From: Terriglobia bacterium
GTDB lineage: Bacteria > Acidobacteriota > Terriglobia > JAIQFV01
DNA length: 64,000 nt
Direction of reading: 5' to 3'
Assembly: GCA_020072965.1 (NCBI GenBank)
Contig: JAIQFY010000012.1
Span: 27,512 to 91,511, forward strand
Part shown: positions 1-8,211 of the stretch, in pieces
Position numbering within the stretch: the first letter of the stretch is position 1
Layout: every line of letters begins with the position of its first letter
Notes under the pieces: model-generated
Database searches by the model: none
The model's input: the letters and a program-made list of their open reading frames with translations, nothing else
Told to the model about the DNA's origin: nothing
Made by a program: the position numbers and the translations under genes

Positions 1-262
1 GTCTGCGCCCGGCGTCGGCATTGACGTAAAAGGTGAGGAGGATCCACACGGAGATGATGATCCCCATGAACACCCCAATTACCGACAGCAGCACGCCTTC
101 TGTCCCCGCCTGTTCATGAGGTGGCAGGGTATGGATCATCGCAGGAAGGCCCAGACCAAACCACAGCAGAAGGGCGACGGCCAGAATCACCCACGCCGCC
201 TTGTTGATGATTCTTAACTCTGCCTTCAGTGAGGTGTGCGTATTGTTTATGGTTGTGTTCAT
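1..262 (-). CDS. Membrane protein, C-terminus cut by window edge
   Basis: The frame runs off the left edge, so only about 87 N-terminal residues are visible. They hold two hydrophobic segments, at about residues 21-42 and 56-80, followed by NADAGRR. That basic motif resembles the NxDAxRRG stretch of small bacterial PLDc_N-like membrane proteins, a resemblance recalled from memory. The ATG overlaps the anti-sigma stop codon as ATGA, and a GGAG lies about 9 nt upstream, so it is translationally coupled as third gene of the sigma/anti-sigma operon. Its role is unknown; membership of the envelope-stress regulon is an inference. Confidence 0.6.
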   Translation of the reverse strand, partial: MNTTINNTHTSLKAELRIINKAAWVILAVALLLWFGLGLPAMIHTLPPHEQAGTEGVLLSVIGVFMGIIISVWILLTFYVNADAGRR

Positions 263-738
263 AATGATCTCTCCTGCCGGTTGAGTTTGTAGAGGTGCAG
301 CAGGGGGACGAGCCCAAAACCAATAGTCCAACAAAGAGTCCCCCACAGGATCAAACTCGTTAATTCCGTAACTAGAGGTGGCCAGCCAAATTGTTTTTCC
401 AGCGCATGGTTCATCGGGATGAGCAGCGCCAGGGAAAAGAGAAACATCACCCAGCCATAGATGGCCAATGTTGCCATGACCCAATGGTGTTCCCGCCGCT
501 CGATGACCTCCTGGCGTCGCACCCGTGCCAAAGCGGTGAAGCGAGTCAACTGCGCGTTTGTCAATTCAGGATGAGGGAGACGCTTCACAGTCTTTGCCAA
601 AGTGAACAGGTGCTCCAGTTGTCGAGCACACTCGGCACACTTCGCCATGTGCGCTCGTGCCCTGGTTTGCTCGGCGTCGGGAAGCGAACCCGCGATCAGC
701 GCCGCAATATTCCTTTGTGTTGACGCATGCTCATTCAT
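259..738 (-). CDS. Anti-sigma factor with HC2 zinc finger and two membrane segments
   Basis: A 159-residue protein carrying the ZAS signature HxxxCxxC (His30, Cys34, Cys37), which in this family holds zinc and clamps the partner ECF sigma factor. Two hydrophobic segments follow, at about residues 87-109 and 122-150, so the N-terminal anti-sigma domain would face the cytoplasm. The gene overlaps the 3' end of the sigma gene by 8 nt and its own stop overlaps the next gene, so the three are probably one transcript. By family precedent it releases the sigma factor in response to an envelope or redox signal; the signal cannot be read from the sequence. Confidence 0.88.
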   Translation of the reverse strand: MNEHASTQRNIAALIAGSLPDAEQTRARAHMAKCAECARQLEHLFTLAKTVKRLPHPELTNAQLTRFTALARVRRQEVIERREHHWVMATLAIYGWVMFLFSLALLIPMNHALEKQFGWPPLVTELTSLILWGTLCWTIGFGLVPLLHLYKLNRQERSL

Positions 739-1399
739 GAGATCTGCCCTCCCACTGGATCAGGCGTCGCCGCAGGAGTTCCAATCCCCGCCGCACGCGG
801 GTCTTTACTGTTGAAAGCGGGACGCAAAGGACCTGTGAAATTTCCTCAAGGGGCATTTCTTCCTGGAAACGCAGGCTCAGCGCTTCGCGATAATGAGGCG
901 GAAGAGTAGGAAAGATCGTCTCGACGTGCGCCTGCAACTCGTCTTCTTCAATTCGATCAAGGGCTGATATTTCGTCGTCGGCCAACTGGTCCATGGGGTC
1001 GGGCGCATTGTTGTCCTCAGGCACCCACCCCGGCGGTACGCGACCCTCTCGGGTCACTCGGCGCCAGGTGTCGATAGCGCAGTTTTTTGCGATCGCAAAA
1101 AGCCAGGCCTTGAATGAATGCCCGGGATCATAACGGTCGATGTGCTCCATCGTCTTCAGCCACGTTTCCTGGAGGATGTCCTCCGCCCTCGGGGGATCCC
1201 CGGTCAGATGAACCAGGTAGCGGTAGAGCGAAGGGGAGTATCGGTTCACCAGAATGCCGATCGACTCGCGATTTCCTCCGCGGACCCAAAGTGCAATCTC
1301 CTGGTCAGTCGCTGAGGAAGGTATAGGCATCGAAATTCGGGATTGTTGCCGCGGCCAATAGAAGAGCGGTTGTGCCAGGATATAAGGTGCGCTCATCAT
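731..1399 (-). CDS. RNA polymerase sigma factor, ECF subfamily
   Basis: Region 2 is clear (LVNRYSPSLYRYLV through AEDILQETWLK, then FKAWLFAIAKN). Region 4 has the helix-turn-helix MPLEEISQVLCVPLSTVKTRV near the C-terminus. No extra domains are present, as usual for ECF sigmas. The first 23 residues are not conserved-looking, and Met24 (position 1330) is an alternative start, though neither start has a convincing Shine-Dalgarno. The anti-sigma gene overlaps downstream, the standard arrangement for autoregulated sigma/anti-sigma pairs. A run of ten G lies about 70 bp upstream. Confidence 0.9.
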   Translation of the reverse strand: MMSAPYILAQPLFYWPRQQSRISMPIPSSATDQEIALWVRGGNRESIGILVNRYSPSLYRYLVHLTGDPPRAEDILQETWLKTMEHIDRYDPGHSFKAWLFAIAKNCAIDTWRRVTREGRVPPGWVPEDNNAPDPMDQLADDEISALDRIEEDELQAHVETIFPTLPPHYREALSLRFQEEMPLEEISQVLCVPLSTVKTRVRRGLELLRRRLIQWEGRSHE

Positions 1400-1466
1400 A
1401 CCCCTGTTACGGGCACCTCAAACCGGAAGTCGCAAAATATTTTTGCCCAACATCGGTGGGGGCGCC

Positions 1467-1476
1467 GGGGGGGGGG
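1467..1476. repeat. G10 homopolymer tract upstream of ECF sigma gene
   Basis: Ten consecutive G on the plus strand, preceded by a further G-rich stretch (GGTGGGGGCGCC). It lies between the divergent-side end of the GNAT gene and the start of the sigma gene. Such tracts can slip during replication or fold as G-quadruplexes; they are also a common place for assembly error. Confidence 0.7.
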
Positions 1477-1566
1477 TAAATGGTCAGGAATCTGTGGATG
1501 GAATTGTTCAGTCGAACCAGAGGACAGCCAGCGGAGGCAGAATCAACTTTCGAAAGGGGGGCCGCG

Positions 1567-1977
1567 TCATCGAACGTTCTCCCCGGGCCTCAACCACCAT
1601 GCCTGGGGATGATGCGTAAATCCGATGTGCGGATAGTATGCTTCGGCGGCAGGCGCAGCGAGCAGGACCAGGGTCGTGGCGTGACCCGCTTCCTGTTGTG
1701 TTCTCACAATCAGCTCCTTGCCGATGCCCTGTTTCTGGTGTGACTGCCGGACGGCCAGATCGGACAAGTAGGTCACATAACTATAATCCGAGAGCGATCG
1801 GGAAATGCCGACCATGAGATTTTGATCCCACGCCGTAATGACAAGATTGGCGGTCTTCAGCATCCGGAGCATGCGATCTTTGTCGTTAACGGGCCGGCGT
1901 TCACCCAGCGTGGAAGCTCGATACAGGTCAATCACTTCGTCGATATCCAGGTCATTTCCAATTTTGTATTCGATCAT
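1567..1977 (-). CDS. GNAT family N-acetyltransferase
   Basis: A 136-residue single GNAT domain. The acetyl-CoA pyrophosphate-binding motif Q-x-x-G-x-G is visible at residues 81-86 (QKQGIG), after the beta-4 strand YLSDLAVRQSH. The closing strand has AYYPHIGFTHHP, the usual YxxxGF element. The substrate cannot be inferred. The gene is 18 bp downstream of the phosphoesterase gene on the same strand and may be co-transcribed with it. Confidence 0.85.
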   Translation of the reverse strand: MIEYKIGNDLDIDEVIDLYRASTLGERRPVNDKDRMLRMLKTANLVITAWDQNLMVGISRSLSDYSYVTYLSDLAVRQSHQKQGIGKELIVRTQQEAGHATTLVLLAAPAAEAYYPHIGFTHHPQAWWLRPGENVR

Positions 1978-1995
1978 GGTTCACGGTCCTTATAG

Positions 1996-2775
1996 CTATC
2001 CCCGGATGACCACGCGTTCAATGGAGCGGGCGCGGCCCATCAATTCATCCACCTCGATCAACACCGCGCTCAACCGCGGATCTCCTGTCGCCGATTCGAA
2101 CCGGCGAGGCATTTGATCAAAGAACTTTTGAATGATCTGGTTCTTGTCGACGCCAATGACGGAGTCATACGGGCCGGTCATTCCAATGTCGCACAAAAAG
2201 GCGGTCCCACGGGGAAGGATGTGCTCGTCGGCGGTCGGGACGTGGGTATGGGTTCCAACGACGGCCGAGACCCTGCCGTCAAGATACCATCCCATGGCCT
2301 GTTTTTCAGAGGTGGCCTCGCCGTGCATATCGACCACCCGAACCTTCACGTCATCCGGGATCTTCTCAAGGGTGTTCTGGGCGGTTTGGAAGGGGCAGTC
2401 ACTGGGTGGCATGAAGATGCGGCCCTGGAGATTAATGACCGCATAGGGAATGCCTTTTGATGTTTTACCGATAAAAAGGCCCGAGCCGGGGGATTGGGGC
2501 GGATAATTTGCAGGGCGCAACAAGCGTGCGGTTCGTGCGATGTATTCAATGATTTCCTTCTTGTCATAAATGTGGTTTCCGGAGGTCAGGACATCGACAC
2601 CCCAGGTGAAGAAATCCTCCGCGATGAGGGGGGTCAGCCCGAAACCCGCGGCCGCATTTTCCACATTGGCAATGATGAGATCGATTTTGCGTTCGCGCCG
2701 CAGCAGATCCACATGGTCGCGGACCATATCACGACCCGGCCGACCTACCACATCGCCGATGACTAATAGATTCAT
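1996..2775 (-). CDS. ymdB: YmdB-type metallophosphoesterase (TIGR00282 family)
   Basis: The 259-residue form begins MNLLVIGDVVGRPG, matching the family N-terminus. Longer in-frame upstream sequence looks unlike the family, and a GAAAGG element precedes this ATG. Metal-binding motifs are in place: GDVVG (Asp8), NVENA (Glu39/Asn40), SGNHIYD (Asn67/His68), DMHGEATSEK and GTHTHVPTAD. YmdB of Bacillus hydrolyses 2',3'-cyclic nucleotides and affects biofilm and motility decisions; the same chemistry is likely here. In many bacteria the gene lies near rny, but no rny is visible in this window. Confidence 0.9.
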   Translation of the reverse strand: MNLLVIGDVVGRPGRDMVRDHVDLLRRERKIDLIIANVENAAAGFGLTPLIAEDFFTWGVDVLTSGNHIYDKKEIIEYIARTARLLRPANYPPQSPGSGLFIGKTSKGIPYAVINLQGRIFMPPSDCPFQTAQNTLEKIPDDVKVRVVDMHGEATSEKQAMGWYLDGRVSAVVGTHTHVPTADEHILPRGTAFLCDIGMTGPYDSVIGVDKNQIIQKFFDQMPRRFESATGDPRLSAVLIEVDELMGRARSIERVVIRG

Positions 2776-2913
2776 TCGATCGACCTTTCGGAAGGCATCA
2801 TAGAAAAACGCTGGTTCAAAACGACAATCCGTGAGTTTACGCAAATCCCGTAGAAAAGCAAACGGAGAAGAACGGGTGCAAGAAAGAAATAGCCACAAGA
2901 ATGTGCAAGAAAC

Positions 2914-2937
2914 GCCGGGCGATCAGGGCATCCCGGC
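2914..2937 (-). terminator. Possible terminator hairpin after the 6S candidate
   Basis: An inverted repeat, GCCGGG (2914-2919) with CCCGGC (2932-2937), lies about 50 nt past the predicted end of the small RNA. On the minus strand it is followed by GTTTCTTG, a poor U tract, so support is limited. Confidence 0.3.
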
Positions 2938-2983
2938 CATGTTGTGTTCTTGGGCCGCTTGGTGGCTGAAGGTGGGAAGAACC

Positions 2984-3178
2984 TTAGGAGTAATCCACGT
3001 GGGCCGTTGGGGCCGTCTATTTGAACCCTGACTTCATAGGTGGGTGCCCTACTCAGCGCATTAGGCAGTCTCGCTTGGCGGGACTGAGCACACAGCGATG
3101 AGACGCGGACTCCCGTTCAAATAGTTAGGCTCAAAATTTAACAGACCACCTGACGCACCCTGCAGACTACTCCTAACC
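2984..3178 (-). ncRNA. ssrS: Candidate 6S RNA (ssrS)
   Basis: No gene fits here, but the stretch folds on paper as a long interrupted rod. A terminal stem pairs 3168-3176 with 2984-2992 (nine bp, TTAGGAGTA with TACTCCTAA). A second perfect 10-bp stem pairs 3115-3124 with 3017-3026. An apical part pairs CTCAG with CTGAG (3052-3056 with 3084-3088), flanked by GTG/CAC. Length is about 195 nt, and the position is 21 nt after zapA on the same strand. 6S RNA is 180-200 nt, has this closing stem/bubble/apical plan and is linked to zapA in many bacteria. 6S sequesters housekeeping RNA polymerase. The call rests on structure and synteny, not on sequence match. Confidence 0.6.
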
Positions 3179-3199
3179 TGTAGAAACGCTATCCTGATT

Positions 3200-3499
3200 T
3201 TACTGCGAATCGTGTATCACGGAATCGAGTAATTTGATACAAGCCTCGGTTTTTTCAGTGAGCATGGCTGAAAGCTCCAAATTCTCCTGTTTCAGCCGCT
3301 CTACCTCGTCCGCCATGGTGAGCGCGGCGAGCACCGCCACCTTCAAGGAATCGATTGTACGCGTGGCGTCCGCAATCTCGCGCATCTTCTCGTCGAGGGA
3401 CTCAGCCAACCGCTTTACATATCCCGGATCGGGCCCACCGCGCAGGTAGTAGGTCTGATCGTAAATTTCTACCGGGATACTGTCGTCGGGATTATTCAT
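3200..3499 (-). CDS. zapA: Cell division protein ZapA
   Basis: A 99-residue protein with the ZapA plan: N-terminal globular head beginning IPVEIYDQTYYLRG, then KRLAESLDEKMREIADATRTID, then a C-terminal coiled coil from about residue 55 (ADEVERLKQENLELSAML). ZapA cross-links FtsZ filaments at the Z ring. It overlaps the upstream coiled-coil gene by 4 nt, so it belongs to the pheT-linked transcript. The candidate 6S RNA follows it. Confidence 0.88.
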   Translation of the reverse strand: MNNPDDSIPVEIYDQTYYLRGGPDPGYVKRLAESLDEKMREIADATRTIDSLKVAVLAALTMADEVERLKQENLELSAMLTEKTEACIKLLDSVIHDSQ

Positions 3500-3726
3500 T
3501 CACCGCTCACGCGATTGATGGCGCTGAGGATCTGTTCGACCTTATTCTTAACCACTTCCCGTTCCTTTTTCAAGCTCTTAATTTCCTGTTCCAGCGCCCG
3601 CAGTCCGGAACGGAGGCGTTCCAATTCTCCCAGTTGATCGGCGTGCTTCTGGTGAGCGGATCTCAGCCTTTCGCCCGCCTGTTGAATCTTGCGCTCAAGC
3701 TCTGCAAATTGGTCCTTCGGGTTCAC
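3496..3726 (-). CDS. Small coiled-coil protein, possibly ZapB-like
   Basis: A 76-residue protein that is almost entirely one predicted coiled coil (heptad-like Leu spacing from LERKIQQAGERL to EREVVKNKVEQIL), highly charged and without a signal peptide. It overlaps pheT upstream and zapA downstream by 4 nt each, so the three are translationally coupled. A short coiled-coil partner of ZapA would be reminiscent of ZapB. That is inferred from context and composition; the sequence gives no diagnostic motif. Confidence 0.7.
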   Translation of the reverse strand: MNPKDQFAELERKIQQAGERLRSAHQKHADQLGELERLRSGLRALEQEIKSLKKEREVVKNKVEQILSAINRVSGE

Positions 3727-5780
3727 GTTTCTTTCCTTATTCTCGCCCCGAGTTCCGTTTCGAGCGCATGCATCACCTTCTCAATCTGAGGCGCGACTTC
3801 CTGCTCAACGAGCGTCCGATCGGGCGATTGAAAAACGAAGCGGAGAGACAGGCTGTAATTTCCCTTTCCCAGGGAGGAATCCTGATAGGTGTCAATGGGT
3901 CTGATTTCTATTGAATTTTCCACCTCGACCGCGGAGATGGTTTTCAAGACTTGTTCAAAAGACACATCGCCGGACAGAACGAATGAAAGATCCCGTTCCA
4001 CCGCCGGGAAGGGGGACAAGGGACGGAAATCGATCCGGCGCAGGCCCCTGGCCAACAGCCGTTCCAAATCAATTTCAGCGGCAAAAACGTTCTGTCTGAT
4101 TTTATAGCGCTCCAGGAGCGCAGCGTCCAACAACCCAAAGGTCGCGACATGATTCCCGTCGACGAAGACATCACTGGACTGCTCCTGGCGGTAGGTGTGA
4201 AACGGGTTCTCGGGTTTGCGAAACTTCCTATCTGGCGTTTCAAACAGGGCCAGGGCCTGCTCGACATCCCCCTTGAAATGCTGGAATCTGTAAGGTTCGG
4301 GCTGAGGCTCATGCAGGACCTTGGGGCGATAGTCCCCCGCGGCCCCGAGCACAAGAACAGTCCGTTCGACCACTTTCCTCTTTTCCGAACGAAAGTAAAT
4401 CTTCCCGACCTCGTACACGCGGACGTCGCGCTGGCCCCGGTTCAGATTCCGGCGCACCATCTCCAGCAGTGACGGAAGGGCGGTGGGCCGCAAGGCGCCC
4501 GCGACTTCGGAAAGCGGGTTCGCCAGTTCAACCGGAATGCGACGTGTAAATCTGGCGGCTTCTTCCACGTCAAGAAATGGGAAGGCAATGATTTCAAAAT
4601 AACCCAAGGCTGCCAAATGCTCCTTCAAGCGCGAGATGGGAGCGGCGGCGGGTAAGTTCTGGCCAAGGGTCGAGGTCCGGAGCAATCGGGGCGGAAACTT
4701 GTTATATCCGTAATGGCGGGCGACCTCTTCGATGAGATCAATTTCGCGGGTGACGTCGTTCCGCCAGGTGGGTGTGTGCCACGTTTTCCCTTCGGATTGT
4801 GTCACGACGGGCTTGAAGCACAGTGAGCTCAGAATTCGATCCACTTGCTCCGAGTCGACGTCAATGCCGAGATGACGTCTCAACTCGGCCTTTCGCAAGA
4901 CGAGTTCTGGAGGAGTCACCGCAGTAGGATGACAGTCGATGAATCCTCTTTGGATGGATCCTCCCGATACCTCCTGGATCAGTTGGGCGCAGCGATTCAT
5001 GGCCGTGACGACATTTTCGATGTCGGTCCCGCGTTCAAAGCGGTGAGACGCCTCGGTGTGCATCCCAAAAGTCCGCGCGGTCTTGCGGATCGAGGTCGGC
5101 AGGAACCAGGCGCTCTCAATCAACACGTTATGGGTTAGTGTTGAAATTTCGCTTTCTGCCCCGCCCATCACGCCGGCCAGCGCGACGGGCCTCGCGGCAT
5201 CCGCAATCACGAGGTTTTCGGTGGACAGGGTTCGATCCACCCCGTCGAGGGTTGTCAGATGCTCGCCGGTTTTCGCTCTCCGCACGATGATCTTCCGTCC
5301 GGTGAGGCGGTCCAGATCAAATGCGTGCAGCGGATGGCCCAGCTCGAAAAGCACGTAATTGGTGATATCAGCGATGTTGTTGACGGAGCGTTGGCCTACG
5401 GCCTCCAATTGGCGAACCAACCACGAGGGGGAAGGAGCCACCGTGACTCCCTTCACAACTCGGGCGCAATATCGGTAGCAAAGGTCGGGATCGGAGATTT
5501 CAACCGTGGCGGACTCGTTCACCGGAGGGTTGGTTTCCTGAAAAGCGATCTGGGGGGCCTTCAGAGGGAGCTGGTAAATTGTAGCCGCCTCTCGCGCGAC
5601 TCCCCAGTGACTCAAGCAGTCCCCTCGATTGGCGGTAAGTTCCAGCTCGATGAGAAAGTCGTCGTCATGCGCCTCGATCGATTCCACAGGAAGGCCCGCC
5701 ATCGAGAGGTCGTCGGCGAGCTTCCGGGCTTCGACTGGAACATCGACGAATTGTCTGAGCCATTGATAAGAAATTTTCAT
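3723..5780 (-). CDS. pheT: Phenylalanine-tRNA ligase beta subunit, short form
   Basis: A 685-residue beta subunit of the (alpha-beta)2 enzyme that charges tRNA-Phe. It starts MKISYQWLRQFVDVP as usual. It then passes from GLPVESIE almost directly into LELTANRGDCLSHWGVARE, so the EMAP-II-like tRNA-binding domain (about 110 residues in the 795-residue E. coli protein) is missing. The B3/B4 editing region, B5 and the C-terminal FDX-ACB domain (LSPFPAVERDLSFVL) are present. It lies 126 bp downstream of pheS and overlaps the next gene by 4 nt. Confidence 0.95.
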   Translation of the reverse strand: MKISYQWLRQFVDVPVEARKLADDLSMAGLPVESIEAHDDDFLIELELTANRGDCLSHWGVAREAATIYQLPLKAPQIAFQETNPPVNESATVEISDPDLCYRYCARVVKGVTVAPSPSWLVRQLEAVGQRSVNNIADITNYVLFELGHPLHAFDLDRLTGRKIIVRRAKTGEHLTTLDGVDRTLSTENLVIADAARPVALAGVMGGAESEISTLTHNVLIESAWFLPTSIRKTARTFGMHTEASHRFERGTDIENVVTAMNRCAQLIQEVSGGSIQRGFIDCHPTAVTPPELVLRKAELRRHLGIDVDSEQVDRILSSLCFKPVVTQSEGKTWHTPTWRNDVTREIDLIEEVARHYGYNKFPPRLLRTSTLGQNLPAAAPISRLKEHLAALGYFEIIAFPFLDVEEAARFTRRIPVELANPLSEVAGALRPTALPSLLEMVRRNLNRGQRDVRVYEVGKIYFRSEKRKVVERTVLVLGAAGDYRPKVLHEPQPEPYRFQHFKGDVEQALALFETPDRKFRKPENPFHTYRQEQSSDVFVDGNHVATFGLLDAALLERYKIRQNVFAAEIDLERLLARGLRRIDFRPLSPFPAVERDLSFVLSGDVSFEQVLKTISAVEVENSIEIRPIDTYQDSSLGKGNYSLSLRFVFQSPDRTLVEQEVAPQIEKVMHALETELGARIRKET

Positions 5781-5877
5781 GTTAGATCAGTCCGCGGATG
5801 GCCCAGATTCCACGGAAGGCAGAAGAAACTCCGAAGACGAGTATGTTCTGTGGAAGTGCGCCTAGATCTGAGACTCC

Positions 5878-5904
5878 TCTGTGCGATCTGCGCCATCTGC
5901 GGAT
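5878..5904. repeat. Three degenerate 9-mers abutting the pheS stop
   Basis: Units TCTGTGCGA, TCTGCGCCA and TCTGCGGAT follow one another without gaps and end two bases before the pheS stop codon on the minus strand. Confidence 0.55.
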
Positions 5905-5906
5905 GC

Positions 5907-7076
5907 TTATTTGAACTGCTCCAGGAACCGGATGTCATTGTTGAAAAAGTAATCGAGGCTGGGCATGTTGTACTTCAGCATCGTGTAGCGATCCAGTCCC
6001 AGTCCAAACGCGAAACCCGAATATTCTTCCGGATCGTACCCGACATATTGGAAGACGGCCGGATGGATCATTCCCGCGCCCATGACTTCCACCCAACCGC
6101 TCTGTTTGCACACCCGGCAGGGAATTCCCTGGCCGACACGGCCCGTCCCGCCGCAGATGCCGCACGAAATATCCACTTCCGCGCTGGGCTCCGTAAACGG
6201 GAAATAGCTCGGCCGGAAACGCACCCGTTTTTCGGGGCCGAAAAAGGCCTTCAAAAAATACTCCAGGGTGCCTTTGAATTCGCAGAATGAGATGTCCACA
6301 TCGACGGCGAAGCCTTCGATCTGGTGGAACATCGGGGTGTGCGTGGCGTCCGGATTATCGCGGCGGTAGACCTTGCCGGGAACAATGGCCCGAACGGGCG
6401 GCTTCATGCGTTCCATGGTGTGGATCTGGACGGGTGAGGTGTGCGTCCGCAGGAGCAACTCATCCCGCCCGGCCCCGCCATCTCTTATGAAAAATGTATC
6501 CTGCTCACTGCGGGCAGGATGGTTCTCGGGCGTGTTGAGCGCCTCGAAATTGTAATAAGCGGTCTCGATCTCCGGTCCCTCCTCCACGGTATATCCCATG
6601 GAGATGAAAATCTCCTCGATCTCCTCGCGCACCAGGGTGAGGGGATGCTTGGCGCCAAATTGATGCGACAATCCGGGGAGGGTGATGTCCGGGACCGAAC
6701 GGAGCTCGGTTTGAACCTCGCCCTTCCACTGATCTAGATTTCCCTCGACTCTTACCTCAATTTTGCCTTTAGTCTCCGCCATTAACTCATTGAGGCGCTT
6801 TTCTGCTTCGATTCTCAGCCCGTTAAGAAGCTTTCCAACAACAGGTTTTAACTGACTTGAGGCCGCTTTCAGCCAGTTGTCGCTGAGCAAGGACAGTCGG
6901 CCATTCTTTCGCCCCAACCAGTCGATTCTGAACCCTTCGACTTTCGCCGACGAACGGGCAGCCGCGGAGTCTTCTTGAAGCCGTTGGTTCAACTCTTCAA
7001 ACAGAGACTGACACTGCTCGGCCGATGTCACGCCGATTTCCGAAAGCGGTTTTCGAAGCTTTTCATCCAGCGTCAT
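5907..7076 (-). CDS. pheS: Phenylalanine-tRNA ligase alpha subunit
   Basis: A 389-residue catalytic subunit. The start at 7076 (MTLDEKLRKPLSEIG) is preferred over an in-frame extension of 51 residues whose sequence is repeat-derived and unlike the family. The N-terminal coiled coil is followed by class II motifs: motif 2 around FHQIEGFAVDVD, and GAGMIHPAVFQY with motif 3 FAFGLGLDRYTMLKY. A CxxC...CxxC cluster (CGIC and CRVC) sits before the GAGM element, as in many PheS. No Shine-Dalgarno is evident. It forms the heterotetramer with PheT encoded downstream. Confidence 0.94.
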   Translation of the reverse strand: MTLDEKLRKPLSEIGVTSAEQCQSLFEELNQRLQEDSAAARSSAKVEGFRIDWLGRKNGRLSLLSDNWLKAASSQLKPVVGKLLNGLRIEAEKRLNELMAETKGKIEVRVEGNLDQWKGEVQTELRSVPDITLPGLSHQFGAKHPLTLVREEIEEIFISMGYTVEEGPEIETAYYNFEALNTPENHPARSEQDTFFIRDGGAGRDELLLRTHTSPVQIHTMERMKPPVRAIVPGKVYRRDNPDATHTPMFHQIEGFAVDVDISFCEFKGTLEYFLKAFFGPEKRVRFRPSYFPFTEPSAEVDISCGICGGTGRVGQGIPCRVCKQSGWVEVMGAGMIHPAVFQYVGYDPEEYSGFAFGLGLDRYTMLKYNMPSLDYFFNNDIRFLEQFK

Positions 7077-7176
7077 AAACCAGTCGCTTCGGGTTGAGGG
7101 GTTTGACTTGTAACCCGGAGAAACCCAACGAATACAAACGTCATTGAAAATGTTAAAAAATCGTGTGTGATTCAAC

Positions 7177-7213
7177 GTAGGGGCGCATAGTCCGCCTCGG
7201 CGGACGCCCCTAC
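7177..7213. repeat. GTAG-based palindromic hairpin
   Basis: Outer arms GTAGGGGC (7177-7184) and GCCCCTAC (7206-7213) pair perfectly. Inner arms GTCCGCC (7190-7196) and GGCGGAC (7199-7205) pair around a 2-nt loop, leaving a 5-nt bulge on the left. It lies between rplT and pheS, about 100 bp upstream of the pheS start. The form resembles REP-like elements that carry GTAG at the hairpin foot. Confidence 0.75.
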
Positions 7214-7312
7214 TGCGAAGATTCCACAATTATCCCATGTAACTCTAACTCCAACGTTCGCATTAGTCCGCCTCTCATGGGAAAAATCCCGCGCTGAGAG
7301 GTGAATTTCAAT

Positions 7313-7684
7313 TTAGGCGGACGCCGAACCGGAAATCGCCTGCTTGGCCGTTTCGGCGAGATTGGCAAAAGCTGCGGCGTCATTCAGGGCCAGGTCGGCG
7401 AGGATCTTGCGGTCGAGCGCGACTCCGGCCTTCTTCAATCCGGCAACAAACCGGCTGTAGGAAAGGCCGTTCTCGCGCGACGCGGCTCCGATGCGGATGA
7501 TCCACAATTGACGGAAGTCCCGCTTGCGCACACGGCGGTCACGGTAGGAATACTTCAGGGCTTTTTGAACGGATTCTTTGGCGGAGCGGTAAAGTTTGCT
7601 CTTGGTAAGGACGTATCCGGAAGCCAGCTTAAGAATCTTCTTGCGCTTTCGGGCGCGCTTGGGACCTCGTTTAACTCGGGGCAC
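7313..7684 (-). CDS. rplT: 50S ribosomal protein L20
   Basis: The GTG at 7684 gives the exact family start (M)[15 protein letters not shown]. It is preceded at good distance by AAGGAG; the longer in-frame extension to ATG is not L20-like. The 123-residue protein has the basic N-terminal tail that enters 23S rRNA and the globular C-terminal domain ([19 protein letters not shown]). L20 is needed for early 50S assembly and in several bacteria represses its own operon. It is third in infC-rpmI-rplT. Confidence 0.97.
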   Translation of the reverse strand: MPRVKRGPKRARKRKKILKLASGYVLTKSKLYRSAKESVQKALKYSYRDRRVRKRDFRQLWIIRIGAASRENGLSYSRFVAGLKKAGVALDRKILADLALNDAAAFANLAETAKQAISGSASA

Positions 7685-7864
7685 GGTTTTCTCCTTTCGG
7701 TGTGGAATCGGCTTGCAGGCACCGTGTGTTCCATTCGACGAAGCGATGGAAGCCACCTGCTCGCACGAAATGAAATGAATCAAAGATCAGATCAGAATGG
7801 ATGAAACGGGCCGTTCCCGGTCGATGGCATTTTTGACAGGCACGCTGGAAGGGCAGATCTCAGT

Positions 7865-8068
7865 CTAACCGTAAATTAGCATGCGCTTGACCGATTTTTC
7901 GTCCGCCTTGCTGACCAGGGTGTCCTTGTCGAGTTTGCGTTTCACTTTCGTGGTTTTTGAGGCCAGGAGGTGACGTGCGTAGGCATGGCCCCTCTTGACC
8001 TTTCCAGTCGCGGTCAACTTGAATCGCTTGGCAGCCCCGCGATGGCTCTTCAACTTGAATTTCGGCAT
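7865..8068 (-). CDS. rpmI: 50S ribosomal protein L35
   Basis: A 67-residue protein starting [16 protein letters not shown], with AAGGGAG just upstream. It is highly basic, ending KRMLIYG, and of full family length. It lies between infC and rplT in the classical IF3-L35-L20 order. The 180-bp gap to rplT is longer than usual and could hold a leader for L20 autoregulation, though no specific structure was worked out. Confidence 0.97.
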   Translation of the reverse strand: MPKFKLKSHRGAAKRFKLTATGKVKRGHAYARHLLASKTTKVKRKLDKDTLVSKADEKSVKRMLIYG

Positions 8069-8211
8069 GAATACTCCCTTAGAAATTGAAAATCGGGCCG
8101 CCCGGCTTCCCGGCAGGAACACCGGAGTCATCCCGCGATTCGAGCAACGATCTGGGCCCCCCCGCCTCGAAGCGCATCCAATCCGCCGCGGGTTCGATGC
8201 TGTGGCGCGGC

